Below, piece by piece: positions 33,952 through 42,351 of a DNA stretch of 64,000 bases. The notes beneath the pieces were generated by a model, which ran no database searches, had not been told where the DNA came from, and saw nothing but the letters and a program-made list of their open reading frames with translations. Source of the stretch: Paraburkholderia bannensis (GTDB lineage: Bacteria > Pseudomonadota > Gammaproteobacteria > Burkholderiales > Burkholderiaceae); assembly GCF_014200455.1 (NCBI RefSeq), contig NZ_JACHBW010000004.1:310001-374000 (forward strand), read 5' to 3'. The translations under genes and the position numbers were made by a program. Within the stretch, counting starts at the first letter, position 1; each line of letters opens with the position of its first letter.

Positions 33952-34251
33952 AATCCCATGTCAAGGAGATGCTCATGGAGGAGACGGTTTCATCGTAGCG
34001 ATGGCCGCCCGCCAGCCCAACCAATGCTTTCAGCTATGCATATGGGCGGGCCGCGCAGAGCGGAACCTGTCTCCCGGGCATATCGTTAGAACAAAAAGTC
34101 GTTTCGTGCGGCACCGCGCGGTCACTAAGATGGCAGTTCCGATGTAAACGCATTCCTTGCGCCGGCCCGCCGCCAATTTACGCGTTGCCGCGCGTCTTCG
34201 CGCCGTGCATTGTGCGCTCGCGTGCCCTACCGCTTACCCGAGGAGCCCCCC

Positions 34252-34929
34252 TTGAGCATTTCCGATTCCAGACACCGTCCGCTCGTCGTCGGCATCGGCG
34301 GCACGACGCGCGAAGCGTCTTCCACCGAACGCGCACTCGCTTTCGCGCTGCGCGGCGCGGAGCAGGCCGGCGCACGCACGCAACTGTTCGGCGGCACCTT
34401 CCTGCACAGCCTGCCGCACTACGCGCCCGAAGCCGCCACCCGCACCGACGCCCAGCTCGAATTGATCGAAGCCGTGCGCGCCGCGGATGCCGTCATCATC
34501 GCGACGCCGGGCTACCACGGCGGCGTGTCCGGCCTCGTCAAGAACGCGCTCGATACGCTGGAAGAACTGCGCGCCGACGAACGCCCCTATCTCGACGGCC
34601 GCGCCGTCGGCTGCATCGTGACCGCCTATGGCTGGCAGGCCGCCGGTTCCGTGCTGACCTCGCTGCGCTCGATCGTGCACGCGCTGCGCGGCTGGCCGAC
34701 GCCGTTCGGCGCGGGCATCAACACGCTGGAAACGCGTTTCGAAAGCGCGCAGCAATGCTCGGATCCCAAGGTGGTCGATCAACTCTCGACGGTCGGCCAA
34801 CAGGCCGCGCAATTCGCGCTCGCGTTCAACACGCAGCGTGCCGCGCACCCGTCTCCTACGATTGCCACGAGCGCATCGAGCGCCGCCGCTTCCGCACGCA
34901 ATGAGGATCGCCTGAGCGTCGCGGTTTAA
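34252..34929 (+). CDS. NAD(P)H-dependent FMN reductase family protein
   Basis: A 225-residue flavodoxin-fold protein. VVGIGGTTREASSTERALAFAL binds the FMN phosphate, and ATPGYHGGVSGLVKNALDTLEEL is the second family signature. These enzymes reduce FMN or quinones with NAD(P)H. TTG at 34252 has AGGAG at 34241-34245 and is the likely start; ATG 34210 is an alternative without a site. The C-terminal 30 residues are Ala/Ser-rich. The 404-base gap after it (34930-35333) holds a hairpin (34974-34981 with 34990-34997) and no gene that I can support. Confidence 0.87.
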   Translation: MSISDSRHRPLVVGIGGTTREASSTERALAFALRGAEQAGARTQLFGGTFLHSLPHYAPEAATRTDAQLELIEAVRAADAVIIATPGYHGGVSGLVKNALDTLEELRADERPYLDGRAVGCIVTAYGWQAAGSVLTSLRSIVHALRGWPTPFGAGINTLETRFESAQQCSDPKVVDQLSTVGQQAAQFALAFNTQRAAHPSPTIATSASSAAASARNEDRLSVAV

Positions 34930-34973
34930 GGCAGCGAACGCTTCAAACGCTGCAAACGAAGCATCAGCAACAC

Positions 34974-34997
34974 GACGAGGCCGCCGCGCGCCTCGTC
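34974..34997 (+). terminator. Possible terminator after the flavin reductase gene
   Basis: GACGAGGC (34974-34981) pairs with GCCTCGTC (34990-34997) with an eight-base loop. There is no T-run, so it is only a candidate 3' end. Confidence 0.3.
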
Positions 34998-35333
34998 GCT
35001 CGCCTGTCGCCGGCACACCCCGCAGCACCCATCCCCGCTCGAACGCGCGCCAGCGCACAGATGCGCTCGCCTTGCGTCGGTCATCCCACAGACGCTGCCT
35101 TTTGCGCGATCCACATTGGAAACGGGCACACCAGCTCGCCTCATCGCGATCATTCTGCTGACCGTTCCAGTCCGCCCGTGATTTGCTTGCGACGAAAGAT
35201 TGGTTCCCCTCGCGCATGGCTGCCCCTACGCTGGCCTCGTACTGGCAAATGCAGCAGTCGAACAGATCGCACAGGCGAGGCATACATGCGCAATTCGCAC
35301 ACGAGCAGGACGCACCAGCAGGAGCTGGAAGCC

Positions 35334-35591
35334 ATGACCGCACCCATCCGCTACAAAGGCTACGAAGTCGCGCCCAGCGCGCAGGCACTGCCCAACGGCC
35401 TGTACGCCGCCAATCTGACCATCGGCACGCTGGGCGCCGCGCAACCCGGCGCACAGGCGTCGAGCGCGCGCACGAGCCAGAAGATCGTTTCGTTCGATGC
35501 ACTGGATTATTTCTTCGATGAACGCCATGCGCTGGCGTACGCCTGCCGCTGGGCGCGCATGTGGATCGACGAGCAGCGCCGCTGCGCGTGA
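35334..35591 (+). CDS. Small conserved hypothetical protein (85 aa)
   Basis: An 85-residue soluble protein: MTAPIRYKGYEVAPSAQALPNGLYAANLTI, then a C-terminal helix with FDALDYFFDERHALAYACRWARMWIDEQ. The frame is open from 35061 and ATG 35286 is possible; ATG 35334 has AGGAG at 35320-35324 and begins the ordered part. The design (beta strands then a long helix with Cys and Trp) resembles small Burkholderia proteins of unknown function. No family named with confidence. Confidence 0.7.
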   Translation: MTAPIRYKGYEVAPSAQALPNGLYAANLTIGTLGAAQPGAQASSARTSQKIVSFDALDYFFDERHALAYACRWARMWIDEQRRCA

Positions 35592-35655
35592 GCCAATGGC
35601 TTTCCTTACAGTTATGACAGAATAGGAGTCACATTACCGTCATTCTTTTGCCTCC

Positions 35656-36579
35656 ATGTCTGCATCCCTGACGCCAATCATCGACGACGGCGACACCGCG
35701 CTCGCCGACCAGGACGCCGCGCTGCGTCACTGGACTCACGACACGCCAGGGCCCATCAGGATCGGATCAGACGAACATCGCAAGATGTTCAGCCGGATGT
35801 TGCTCGACACCCACGATCCGTACCGTCCCGCCGTGCTCGACTGGCCGAAGCTCGAACCCGACGCACTGCGCCGGCTGACTTCGCTGCCGATCTGGGACAT
35901 CGCCGTACAGACCGAGGGCCGCGCCTCGATCCGCGTCAAGACCTACGCGAAAACCGTGCGCGATCCGCTGCTGCGCGAAGCCATCGAAATGGACGGCGAC
36001 GAAGAAGCGCGCCACAAGGTCGTGCTCTCGCATCTCGTGCAGGCCTACGGGATCGAACTCGCGCCCGAACCCACCTACCCGCCGCCGAAAGACCCCGAAT
36101 GGGCGTGGATGTTCACGGGCTACAGCGAGTGCATCGACAGCTTTTTCGCCTTTGGACTATTCCGTTCCGCGCAGCGCTCGGGCTTTTTTCCCGCCGAACT
36201 CGTCGAGACCTTCGAACCGGTGATCCAGGAGGAAGCCCGCCATATCCTGTTCTTCGTGAACTGGGTGGCGTGGTATCGCAAGAATCTGCCGTGGTGGCGC
36301 CGCCCCTGGCACTCGCTGCGCGTGGGCGCAATCTGGATCAAACTGATATGGGACCGCGTGGCGATCGCGCGCGGCATCGACGCGCACGGCGTGGCGCACG
36401 ATTCGAATTTTCTGCCCGCCAACCGCGAAGTGCTGGGCGATTCGCTCAAGCCGCGTGAGATGATTCAACTCTGCCTGACGGAAGATCGGGATCGCATGAG
36501 CGGCTATGACCCGCGCCTGTTGCGCCCGACCCTGGTGCCCGCGCTCGCGCGTCTGGCGCTGCGATTCATGAAGAAATAA
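35656..36579 (+). CDS. Ferritin-like di-iron domain protein
   Basis: A 307-residue protein with two di-iron ligand repeats: EAIEMDGDEEARHKVVL and FEPVIQEEARHILFF, each with the ExxH pattern of ferritin-like carboxylate-bridged di-iron enzymes. Between and around them lie aromatic helices (WMFTGYSECIDSFFAFGLF). Members are often called ferritin-like or iron-containing redox proteins; the reaction is unknown. It starts 64 bases after the small hypothetical gene. Iron loading is inferred from the motifs. Confidence 0.83.
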   Translation: MSASLTPIIDDGDTALADQDAALRHWTHDTPGPIRIGSDEHRKMFSRMLLDTHDPYRPAVLDWPKLEPDALRRLTSLPIWDIAVQTEGRASIRVKTYAKTVRDPLLREAIEMDGDEEARHKVVLSHLVQAYGIELAPEPTYPPPKDPEWAWMFTGYSECIDSFFAFGLFRSAQRSGFFPAELVETFEPVIQEEARHILFFVNWVAWYRKNLPWWRRPWHSLRVGAIWIKLIWDRVAIARGIDAHGVAHDSNFLPANREVLGDSLKPREMIQLCLTEDRDRMSGYDPRLLRPTLVPALARLALRFMKK

Positions 36580-36646
36580 GCGCACCGGCAAGCACACCGC
36601 GAACACCGCGCGCCATCCAATCAAGGCTGCACGAGGAGGAGACTGC

Positions 36647-38101
36647 ATGACCTGGACCGTGGACCAGCAGCTGGAACTGACCTCGACGCAAGCCGTCGAG
36701 GCGATTCGCGCAGGACGGCTCAAGGCGGCCGATTACGTCGCCACGCTGATCGCCCGCGCCGAGGCGCTCGCCAATCTCAACGCGTTCACCGCATTGGACG
36801 TGGAAGGCGCGCTGGCGGCCGCGCAGCGCATCGACGCGCTCGGCCTCAACGAGCGCGCGCGTCTGCCGCTCGCGGGCCTGCCCGTGGTCGTCAAGGACAA
36901 CATCAACACGCGCGTGCTGCCCACCTCGGCCGGTACGCCCGCGCTCGAAGGCTTCGTGGCTGCGCGCCACGCGCCTTCGGTGCAACGCCTGGTGGACGCG
37001 GGCGCCATCGTGCTGGGCAAGGCCAATATGCACGAACTTGCGTTCGGCATCACCAGCACCAACCTCGCGCCGCATGCCGGTCCCGTGCGCAATCCCTGGG
37101 ATCCCGAACGGATTCCCGGCGGCTCGTCGGGCGGCACCGCTGCCGCCATCGCGGCGCGCATCGTGCCTTCTGGACTGGGCACCGATACCGGCGGCTCCAC
37201 GCGCATTCCCGCCGCGCTGTGCGGCATCGTCGGCCTGCGCCCGAGCGTCGGCGACGGCGGCACGCAGCGGCGCTATCACGACCCGCACGCCGTCGTGCCG
37301 ATCAGCCATACGCGCGACACGGTCGGGCCGATGGGCCGCACGGTCGCCGACGTCGCGCTGCTCGACGGTGTGATTACCGGCCTTGGCCCGCTCGCCCAGG
37401 CAGCCGTCACGAATCTGCGCGTGGGCCTGCCCGCGCCGTTCTGGGCCGGACTCGAAGCCGCGACCGAAGACGTCGCGCGCGCCGCGCTCGCGAAACTCGC
37501 GGCGGCGGGCGTCACGCTGGTGCCGGTGGAAATGAGCGATATCTTCGCGCTCAATGACCGCGTGAGCATGGCCATTGCGCTGCATGAACCGATCGACGAT
37601 CTGCAGGGCTGGCTAGCCGCCAACCAGACGCCCGTGCAAAGCGTGGCCGACGTGGCGGCGCGCATCGCCAGCCCTGACGTGCGCGCCGCCTACGACGCGA
37701 TCCTCGCCGATACGCGCGGCAGAGACTATCAAACCGCGATGACGGTCTGGCGCCCGCGCCTGCAGCAGCTCTACGCGCAGACGTTCGCCGCCAACGGTCT
37801 GGACGCGCTGCTGTTCCCCACCACGCGCCTGGCCGCCGTGCCGATCGACGATCTGAACGGTTCGTCGAGCGTGTCGATCGACGGCAGTGCGCCCATCGAC
37901 GAACTGGAAGCCTATCTGCGCAACACCGATCCCGCGAGCAATGCGGGGATTCCGGGCCTCGCACTGCCGGCCGGCTTGACCGAAGCGGGCTTGCCGGTGG
38001 GCCTGGAACTCGATGGCCCCACCGGCAGCGACCGGCGGCTGCTCGCCATTGGCCTGGCCTTCGAAGAGATTCTTGGCGCGCTGCCCGCACCGAATATCTA
38101 A
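36647..38101 (+). CDS. Amidase (amidase signature family)
   Basis: A 484-residue amidase-signature enzyme hydrolysing amide bonds. The Ser-cisSer-Lys triad is visible: Lys83 in VVKDNIN, the cis-Ser in GGSSGG (158-163), and nucleophile Ser184 in DTGGSTRIPA. Length fits family norms. AGGAGGAG lies about 7 bases before the ATG. It precedes, by 102 bases, an amino-acid-type binding protein; a link such as uptake of the product or substrate is possible but unproven. No signal peptide is apparent, so cytosolic. Confidence 0.93.
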   Translation: MTWTVDQQLELTSTQAVEAIRAGRLKAADYVATLIARAEALANLNAFTALDVEGALAAAQRIDALGLNERARLPLAGLPVVVKDNINTRVLPTSAGTPALEGFVAARHAPSVQRLVDAGAIVLGKANMHELAFGITSTNLAPHAGPVRNPWDPERIPGGSSGGTAAAIAARIVPSGLGTDTGGSTRIPAALCGIVGLRPSVGDGGTQRRYHDPHAVVPISHTRDTVGPMGRTVADVALLDGVITGLGPLAQAAVTNLRVGLPAPFWAGLEAATEDVARAALAKLAAAGVTLVPVEMSDIFALNDRVSMAIALHEPIDDLQGWLAANQTPVQSVADVAARIASPDVRAAYDAILADTRGRDYQTAMTVWRPRLQQLYAQTFAANGLDALLFPTTRLAAVPIDDLNGSSSVSIDGSAPIDELEAYLRNTDPASNAGIPGLALPAGLTEAGLPVGLELDGPTGSDRRLLAIGLAFEEILGALPAPNI

Positions 38102-38203
38102 CCCATTGCAAATAGCAGGACACCGAAGCAATCGATTTTGCAACACGCCGCACGATCACGGCAGCGTCACACCGTAGCCCCCACACCAACAATCAGGAGA
38201 CAC

Positions 38204-39010
38204 ATGATGAAGGTATCGAAACTCTTTCTCGCAGGTGCAATCGCATTCACCTCGCTTGGCTTTACCGCCGTGGCCGCCCATGCCGAAGACCTGCTCGACA
38301 GCGTGAAGCAGGCAGGCGTGCTCAAGATCGGTCTGGAAGGCACCTATCCGCCGTTCGACTCGCGCAACAGTTCGGGCGAGCTGGAAGGATTCGATGTCGA
38401 TGTGGCGAAAGCCGTGGCCGCGAAGCTCGGCGTGAAGCCAGAATTCATCCCCACCGAATGGAGCGGCATCATCGCCGCGCTGCAGGCCGGCAAGTTCGAC
38501 GTCATCGTCAACCAGGTGACCATTACGCCGCAGCGTCAGCAGGCGCTCGATTTCAGCCAGCCCTATACATTTTCGGCGGCGCAGCTGATCCAGCGCGCCG
38601 ACGACAAACGCGAGTTCACTTCGCTCGACCAATTCAAGGGCGAGCAGAAGATCGGCGTGACCCTCGGCACCAACTATGACTCGATGGCGCGCGCCGTGCC
38701 CGGCATCAACGTGCAGACCTATCCGGGCGCGCCCGAAAAGCTGCGCGACCTCGCCGCCAAACGTATCGACGCCACCATCGACGACCGTTTGATGCTGCCG
38801 TACATGATCAAGACCTCGCATCTGCCGCTGCGTCCGGGCGCGGTGCTCAAGGGCGCGAATCAGGAGATGGGCATTCCGTTCCGCAAGGGCAATCCGAAGT
38901 TCGAAAAGGCGATCAACGACGCGCTCACGCAACTCAAACAGGATGGCACGCTCAAGAAAATCTCGATGCATTGGTTCGGCAGCGACGTGACGGTGCCGGT
39001 CGCACAGTAA
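38204..39010 (+). CDS. Amino-acid ABC transporter substrate-binding protein
   Basis: A 268-residue periplasmic family 3 binding protein with signal peptide MMKVSKLFLAGAIAFTSLGF to AHA. Family marks: GVLKIGLEGTYPPFDSRNSSGELEGFDVDVAKAVAAKLG, then FIPTEWSGIIAALQAGKFDVI. ATG 38204 has CAGGAGA upstream; the frame from 38138 is longer. No permease or ATPase gene follows, so the membrane partners must be elsewhere or this is an orphan. Polar amino acids are the usual ligands; the exact one is unknown. Confidence 0.93.
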   Translation: MMKVSKLFLAGAIAFTSLGFTAVAAHAEDLLDSVKQAGVLKIGLEGTYPPFDSRNSSGELEGFDVDVAKAVAAKLGVKPEFIPTEWSGIIAALQAGKFDVIVNQVTITPQRQQALDFSQPYTFSAAQLIQRADDKREFTSLDQFKGEQKIGVTLGTNYDSMARAVPGINVQTYPGAPEKLRDLAAKRIDATIDDRLMLPYMIKTSHLPLRPGAVLKGANQEMGIPFRKGNPKFEKAINDALTQLKQDGTLKKISMHWFGSDVTVPVAQ

Positions 39011-39040
39011 AACCAGGCAGCGCGATCATTTTCACGCTTT

Positions 39041-39084
39041 ACCGACAGCGCCCGATACGCAACCGGAACGGCGCTGTCGGTTTC
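39041..39084 (+). terminator. Intrinsic terminator after the binding-protein gene
   Basis: ACCGACAGCGCC (39041-39052) pairs perfectly with GGCGCTGTCGGT (39070-39081), loop of 17 bases, then TTC. It lies 30 bases after the stop. Confidence 0.72.
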
Positions 39085-39094
39085 ACCGAAGGGC

Positions 39095-39399
39095 TTGAGC
39101 GAATTTCGTCAAGCATCGTCAGAGCACACCAAACGCCGTCAACGCCCGCCTTTCGTGCAGCACTTACCGGGCCCGCACGGCGTCTCCGGCTCGAGCGATG
39201 GGCAGCAATGGGACCATGGCGAGCAACGCTCGCAACGGGTGCTGTCGCATCACAAGGGCTACGACACGCGCGAACGCGCCGGGCATTGACGCGAAGTGCG
39301 TCGTCGCGACGAACACGCGCACGTGCGCCATGACCACCCTAAGCCGCGTGAAGACAACGGCTCGATGTTCGATCCACGCCGCCCGAATTACCACGGTTG
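39095..39399 (+). pseudogene. Possible broken His/Arg-rich small gene
   Basis: In one frame from 39095 the translation is hydrophilic and His/Arg/Asp-rich (QQWDHGEQRSQRV, HHKGYDTRERAGH), hits TGA at 39287-39289, then continues (REVRRRDEHAHVRHDHPKPRED, ending DPRRPNYHG) to TGA at 39397-39399. The composition is even on both sides of the internal stop, suggesting one small protein gene broken by a nonsense change. There is no convincing start or signal peptide, so it may simply be noncoding. Confidence 0.25.
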
Positions 39400-39457
39400 A
39401 TCGGCCCGACGGACCTCGCGCGACTGTGACCGTAAGAGGTCCGGCGCTTAGACCGAC

Positions 39458-39486
39458 AGCCCTTTTGCCTCATCGACAAAAGGGCT
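39458..39486 (+). promoter_or_regulatory. Hairpin that would cover a Shine-Dalgarno-like sequence
   Basis: AGCCCTTTTG (39458-39467) pairs with CAAAAGGGCT (39477-39486), loop of nine bases. The right arm contains AAAAGGG, the only ribosome-site-like bases for the tiny ORF at 39491. It could also be a terminator lacking a long T-run. Confidence 0.4.
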
Positions 39487-39490
39487 CTTC

Positions 39491-39568
39491 ATGCTCACTC
39501 CAGGCACGCTTGCGCTGTTCTCCGGTGCGGGCCTGGCGCTGCTCCTCGCTTGCGCAAATCGAAATTAA
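39491..39568 (+). CDS. Possible 25-residue lipoprotein-like peptide
   Basis: A short ORF of 25 residues: MLTPGTLALFSGAGLALLLAC ending ANRN. It looks like a bare lipoprotein or membrane-anchor segment with LLLAC resembling a lipobox. AAAAGGG lies six bases upstream but inside a hairpin. The rest of the 39569-39747 stretch shows nothing recognised. Too short to be sure. Confidence 0.28.
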   Translation: MLTPGTLALFSGAGLALLLACANRN

Positions 39569-39747
39569 ACGGCGTGTCATCCCCCTTGCCACAACCGGCA
39601 ACCGGGGATCGGGTGCGGATCGGCGCACGCAAGCATGCGACAAAATCGCACACTCCATCCCGCACACATGCGCTTTTGCCGCTGCCGCAGCGTCGGATCA
39701 AGTCGCACGCGCCGGTTTGAAACACATCAACCGCGCAACGCCGCTAC

Positions 39748-39766
39748 AATGAGAACAGTTCTCATT
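39748..39766 (+). promoter_or_regulatory. Fur box upstream of feoAB
   Basis: AATGAGAAC-A-GTTCTCATT, a perfect 19-bp palindrome, lies 17 bases before the feoA start. It fits the Fur consensus, so the ferrous iron uptake operon should be repressed when iron is plentiful. Confidence 0.9.
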
Positions 39767-39783
39767 TCATAAAAAGATTCCCC

Positions 39784-40059
39784 ATGCGGCTGACCGACCT
39801 ACCCAAGGGCGTTCCTGCCTTTGTTGAGCGCGTCGACGACGCGTCTGCACGCGACCCCATCGCACAACGCCTGCGCGATCTTGGCTTCGTCCCCGGCGAG
39901 CCGGTGCGCCTCGTGGCGCGCGCGCCGTGGAGCGCCGACCCGCTGCTGGTACAGATCGGCTCGACGCGTTTCGCACTGCGCCGCGCGGAAGCCGGGCGCG
40001 TGAGCGTGAGCCTCGAAGCCGTTGGGCACGATACTGACGTGGTGGGAGCCGCCGTATGA
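39784..40059 (+). CDS. feoA: Ferrous iron transport protein FeoA
   Basis: A 91-residue SH3-like protein: LTDLPKGVPAFVERV, RLRDLGFVPGEPVRLVARAPWSADPLLVQIG, then RFALRRAEAGRVSV. It matches FeoA, the small cytosolic partner of the FeoB pore. ATG 39784 follows a Fur box. Its TGA overlaps the ATG of feoB (ATGA), implying translational coupling. Confidence 0.95.
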   Translation: MRLTDLPKGVPAFVERVDDASARDPIAQRLRDLGFVPGEPVRLVARAPWSADPLLVQIGSTRFALRRAEAGRVSVSLEAVGHDTDVVGAAV

Positions 40060-41909
40060 GCCAGACGCCGCTGCGCATCGCCCTCGTCGGCAACCCCAAC
40101 TGCGGCAAGACCGCGCTGTTCAATCTGCTCACCGGCGCGCGCCAGAAGGTCGCGAACTACGCGGGCGTGACGGTCGAGCGCAAGGAAGGCCGCTTCACCA
40201 CGCCCTCGGGTCGCAAGATCCAGTTGCTCGATTTGCCGGGCGCGTACAGCTTCGATTCGGTTAGCCCCGACGAGCGCGTCACGCACGACGTGCTGATGGG
40301 CCGCTATCCGGGCGAAGCGATTCCCGATCTGGTGGTTTGCGTCGCCGATGCGACCAATCTGCGACTGCATCTGCGCTTCGTGCTCGAAGTCAAGCGCATG
40401 GGCAGGCCGGTCGTGCTCGCGCTCAACATGATGGACGCAGCGAAGCGTCGCGGCATCACCGTCGATGTGGCGAAGCTCGCGCGCGCGCTCGGCATGCCCG
40501 TGGTAGAAACCGTGGCCGTGCGACGCAACGGCGCCCAGTCGCTGATCGAGTTGATCGACGGCGTGGACGCGAGCAGCGCGCTCGCGCCCCACGCCGCCGG
40601 CGCAGCCGCCGATCCTGGGAGCGACCTGCACGCCACCGTGCGCGCGATTCTCGCCGATGCCGTGACGATGCCGCGCGCCACCGATGCGCGCGACGACGCC
40701 ATCGACAGCGTCGCGCTGCATCCGGTGATCGGCCCGCTGATCCTCGCCGTGGTGATGTTCCTCGTATTCCAGGCCGTGTATTCGCTGGGCAAACCGCTGA
40801 CCGACTCGATCGGCGACGGCTTCGACTGGCTGGGCGGCATTGCGGGCGCTTGGCTGCCCGATGGCCCGCTGCGCAGCCTGCTCACTGACGGTCTGCTCAC
40901 GGGGCTGGGCACCGTGCTGGGCTTTTTGCCCGAAATTCTGGTGCTGTTCTTCTTCATCCTCGTGCTGGAGGAGTCCGGCTATCTGCCGCGCGCGGCCTTC
41001 CTGCTCGACCGCATGATGGTGTCGGTCGGGCTCACGGGGCGCTCGTTCATTCCGCTGCTGTCGAGCTTCGCCTGCGCGATTCCGGGCGTGATGGGCACGC
41101 GCAGCATCTCCGACCCGCGCGACCGCCTGGCGACGATACTCGTTGCCCCGCTGATGACCTGCTCCGCGCGCCTGCCGGTGTATGCACTGTTGATCAGCGC
41201 GTTCATCCCGCATCGCATGGTGTTCGGCCTGTTCAATCTGCAAGGGCTGGTGCTGTTCGCGCTGTACGTCGCGGGCATCGCGGGCGCGATGGCGGTGGGC
41301 TGGATCATGAAGCATCTGCGCCGCGATCGCACCGAATATGCCTTGCTGATGGAACTGCCGTCGTACCGCATCCCGCGTGCACGCGACGTGGCAATCGGCC
41401 TGTGGGAACGCTGCACGATCTTCCTCAAGCGCCTGACCGGCATCATCCTCGCGCTAACCGTGATCATGTGGTTCGTCTCCACGTTCCCCTCGCCGCCCGC
41501 TGGCGCAACCGGCCCTGCCATCGACTACACGATCGCGGGCTACCTGGGCCGCGCGCTGCAATGGCCGTTCGCGCCGCTCGGCTTCAACTGGCAGATGAGC
41601 CTTGCGCTGATTCCCGCATTCGCCGCGCGCGAAACCGCCGTGGCCGCGCTCGCGACGGTGTATGCCGTAGCCGGTGGCGATAGCGATGTCGCCGCGCTTG
41701 GGCACACGCTCGCGCAGAACTTCTCGGTGGCCAGCGCGCTTTCGCTGATGGTGTGGTTCGCGTTCGCGCCGCAATGCATGTCGACGCTCGCCGTGATCCG
41801 CCGCGAGACGCGTTCGTGGCGCGCGGTGGTCGTCTCGTTTGGCTATATGTTCGTGGTCGCGTACGCGGCTTCGTTCATCACCTACCAGGTTGCGAGGCAT
41901 TTCCTGTGA
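40056..41909 (+). CDS. feoB: Ferrous iron transporter FeoB
   Basis: A 617-residue inner-membrane Fe2+ transporter. The N-terminal G-protein domain has G1 GNPNCGKTALF (9-19), G3 DLPGAYS and G4 NMMD. It is followed by a helical spacer and then the membrane part with Gate motifs: SFACAIPGVMGTRSI and the second ALIPAFAARETAVAALATVYAV. Length is on the short side of the family because the C-terminal tail is short. The start overlaps feoA and the stop overlaps the next gene (GTGA), so the three genes are one operon behind a Fur box. Confidence 0.96.
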   Translation: MSQTPLRIALVGNPNCGKTALFNLLTGARQKVANYAGVTVERKEGRFTTPSGRKIQLLDLPGAYSFDSVSPDERVTHDVLMGRYPGEAIPDLVVCVADATNLRLHLRFVLEVKRMGRPVVLALNMMDAAKRRGITVDVAKLARALGMPVVETVAVRRNGAQSLIELIDGVDASSALAPHAAGAAADPGSDLHATVRAILADAVTMPRATDARDDAIDSVALHPVIGPLILAVVMFLVFQAVYSLGKPLTDSIGDGFDWLGGIAGAWLPDGPLRSLLTDGLLTGLGTVLGFLPEILVLFFFILVLEESGYLPRAAFLLDRMMVSVGLTGRSFIPLLSSFACAIPGVMGTRSISDPRDRLATILVAPLMTCSARLPVYALLISAFIPHRMVFGLFNLQGLVLFALYVAGIAGAMAVGWIMKHLRRDRTEYALLMELPSYRIPRARDVAIGLWERCTIFLKRLTGIILALTVIMWFVSTFPSPPAGATGPAIDYTIAGYLGRALQWPFAPLGFNWQMSLALIPAFAARETAVAALATVYAVAGGDSDVAALGHTLAQNFSVASALSLMVWFAFAPQCMSTLAVIRRETRSWRAVVVSFGYMFVVAYAASFITYQVARHFL

Positions 41910-42196
41910 GCGCGAATCTGCTACTGCAATATGCCGTGATCGCGCTGCTCGTCGTGGTGAGCTTCTGGACCGCTCTGCGCAAGGTCGCACCGAAAACCAC
42001 TTCGCGCATGCAGGCTGGCGTGGCCGCGCCGCTGCTGCGTTCACAGCGCGGCGCATTCGCGCAACGCGTGGGACGCTGGCTCCAGCCCAAAGGCGCAACC
42101 GGCGATTGCGGCGATGGTTGCGGTACGTGCGGCACCTGTGGCCCTTCGGATGCCCCTGAGGAAAAGGCGGTCACGTTCCATCCGCCACGCAAATAA
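41906..42196 (+). CDS. Small Cys-rich membrane protein of the feo operon (FeoC position)
   Basis: A 96-residue protein: one N-terminal membrane helix (LLLQYAVIALLVVVSFWTALRKV), a basic linker, and a Cys-rich segment DCGDGCGTCGTCGP with four cysteines, then VTFHPP. GTG at 41906 overlaps the feoB stop, and this coupling decides the start; the longer frame from 41753 lies inside feoB. It occupies the place of FeoC but is not a winged helix. The cysteines could bind Fe2+ or an Fe-S cluster and help FeoB. A DUF6587-type relative is likely; function unproven. Confidence 0.82.
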   Translation: MSANLLLQYAVIALLVVVSFWTALRKVAPKTTSRMQAGVAAPLLRSQRGAFAQRVGRWLQPKGATGDCGDGCGTCGTCGPSDAPEEKAVTFHPPRK

Positions 42197-42221
42197 TCGT
42201 TGCGCGCGCATCCAATAAAAC

Positions 42222-42254
42222 ACGGCCCGCTGGTTAGCTCCGGCGGGCCGTTAC
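42222..42254 (+). terminator. Intrinsic terminator of the feo operon
   Basis: ACGGCCCGC (42222-42230) pairs perfectly with GCGGGCCGT (42243-42251), loop of 12 bases, then TACTTC. It lies 25 bases after the last feo gene. Confidence 0.82.
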
Positions 42255-42351
42255 TTCATGTACTGCGCGTGTGCCTTCGGCGGCCGGAAGGTCTGGTGAT
42301 AGAGACATATAAGCCAGGCGCGCTGCGCCTCGAAGTCCGGGGCGTCGCGGC

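Noticed and set aside
33975..33998. A seven-codon ORF (MEETVSS) with AAGGAG before it
   Set aside because: Too short to support; it lies in the possible small-RNA region and probably arises by chance.
39762..41315. A long minus-strand frame over feoAB
   Set aside because: feoA and feoB are unmistakable on the plus strand; the antisense product is a GC-bias artefact.
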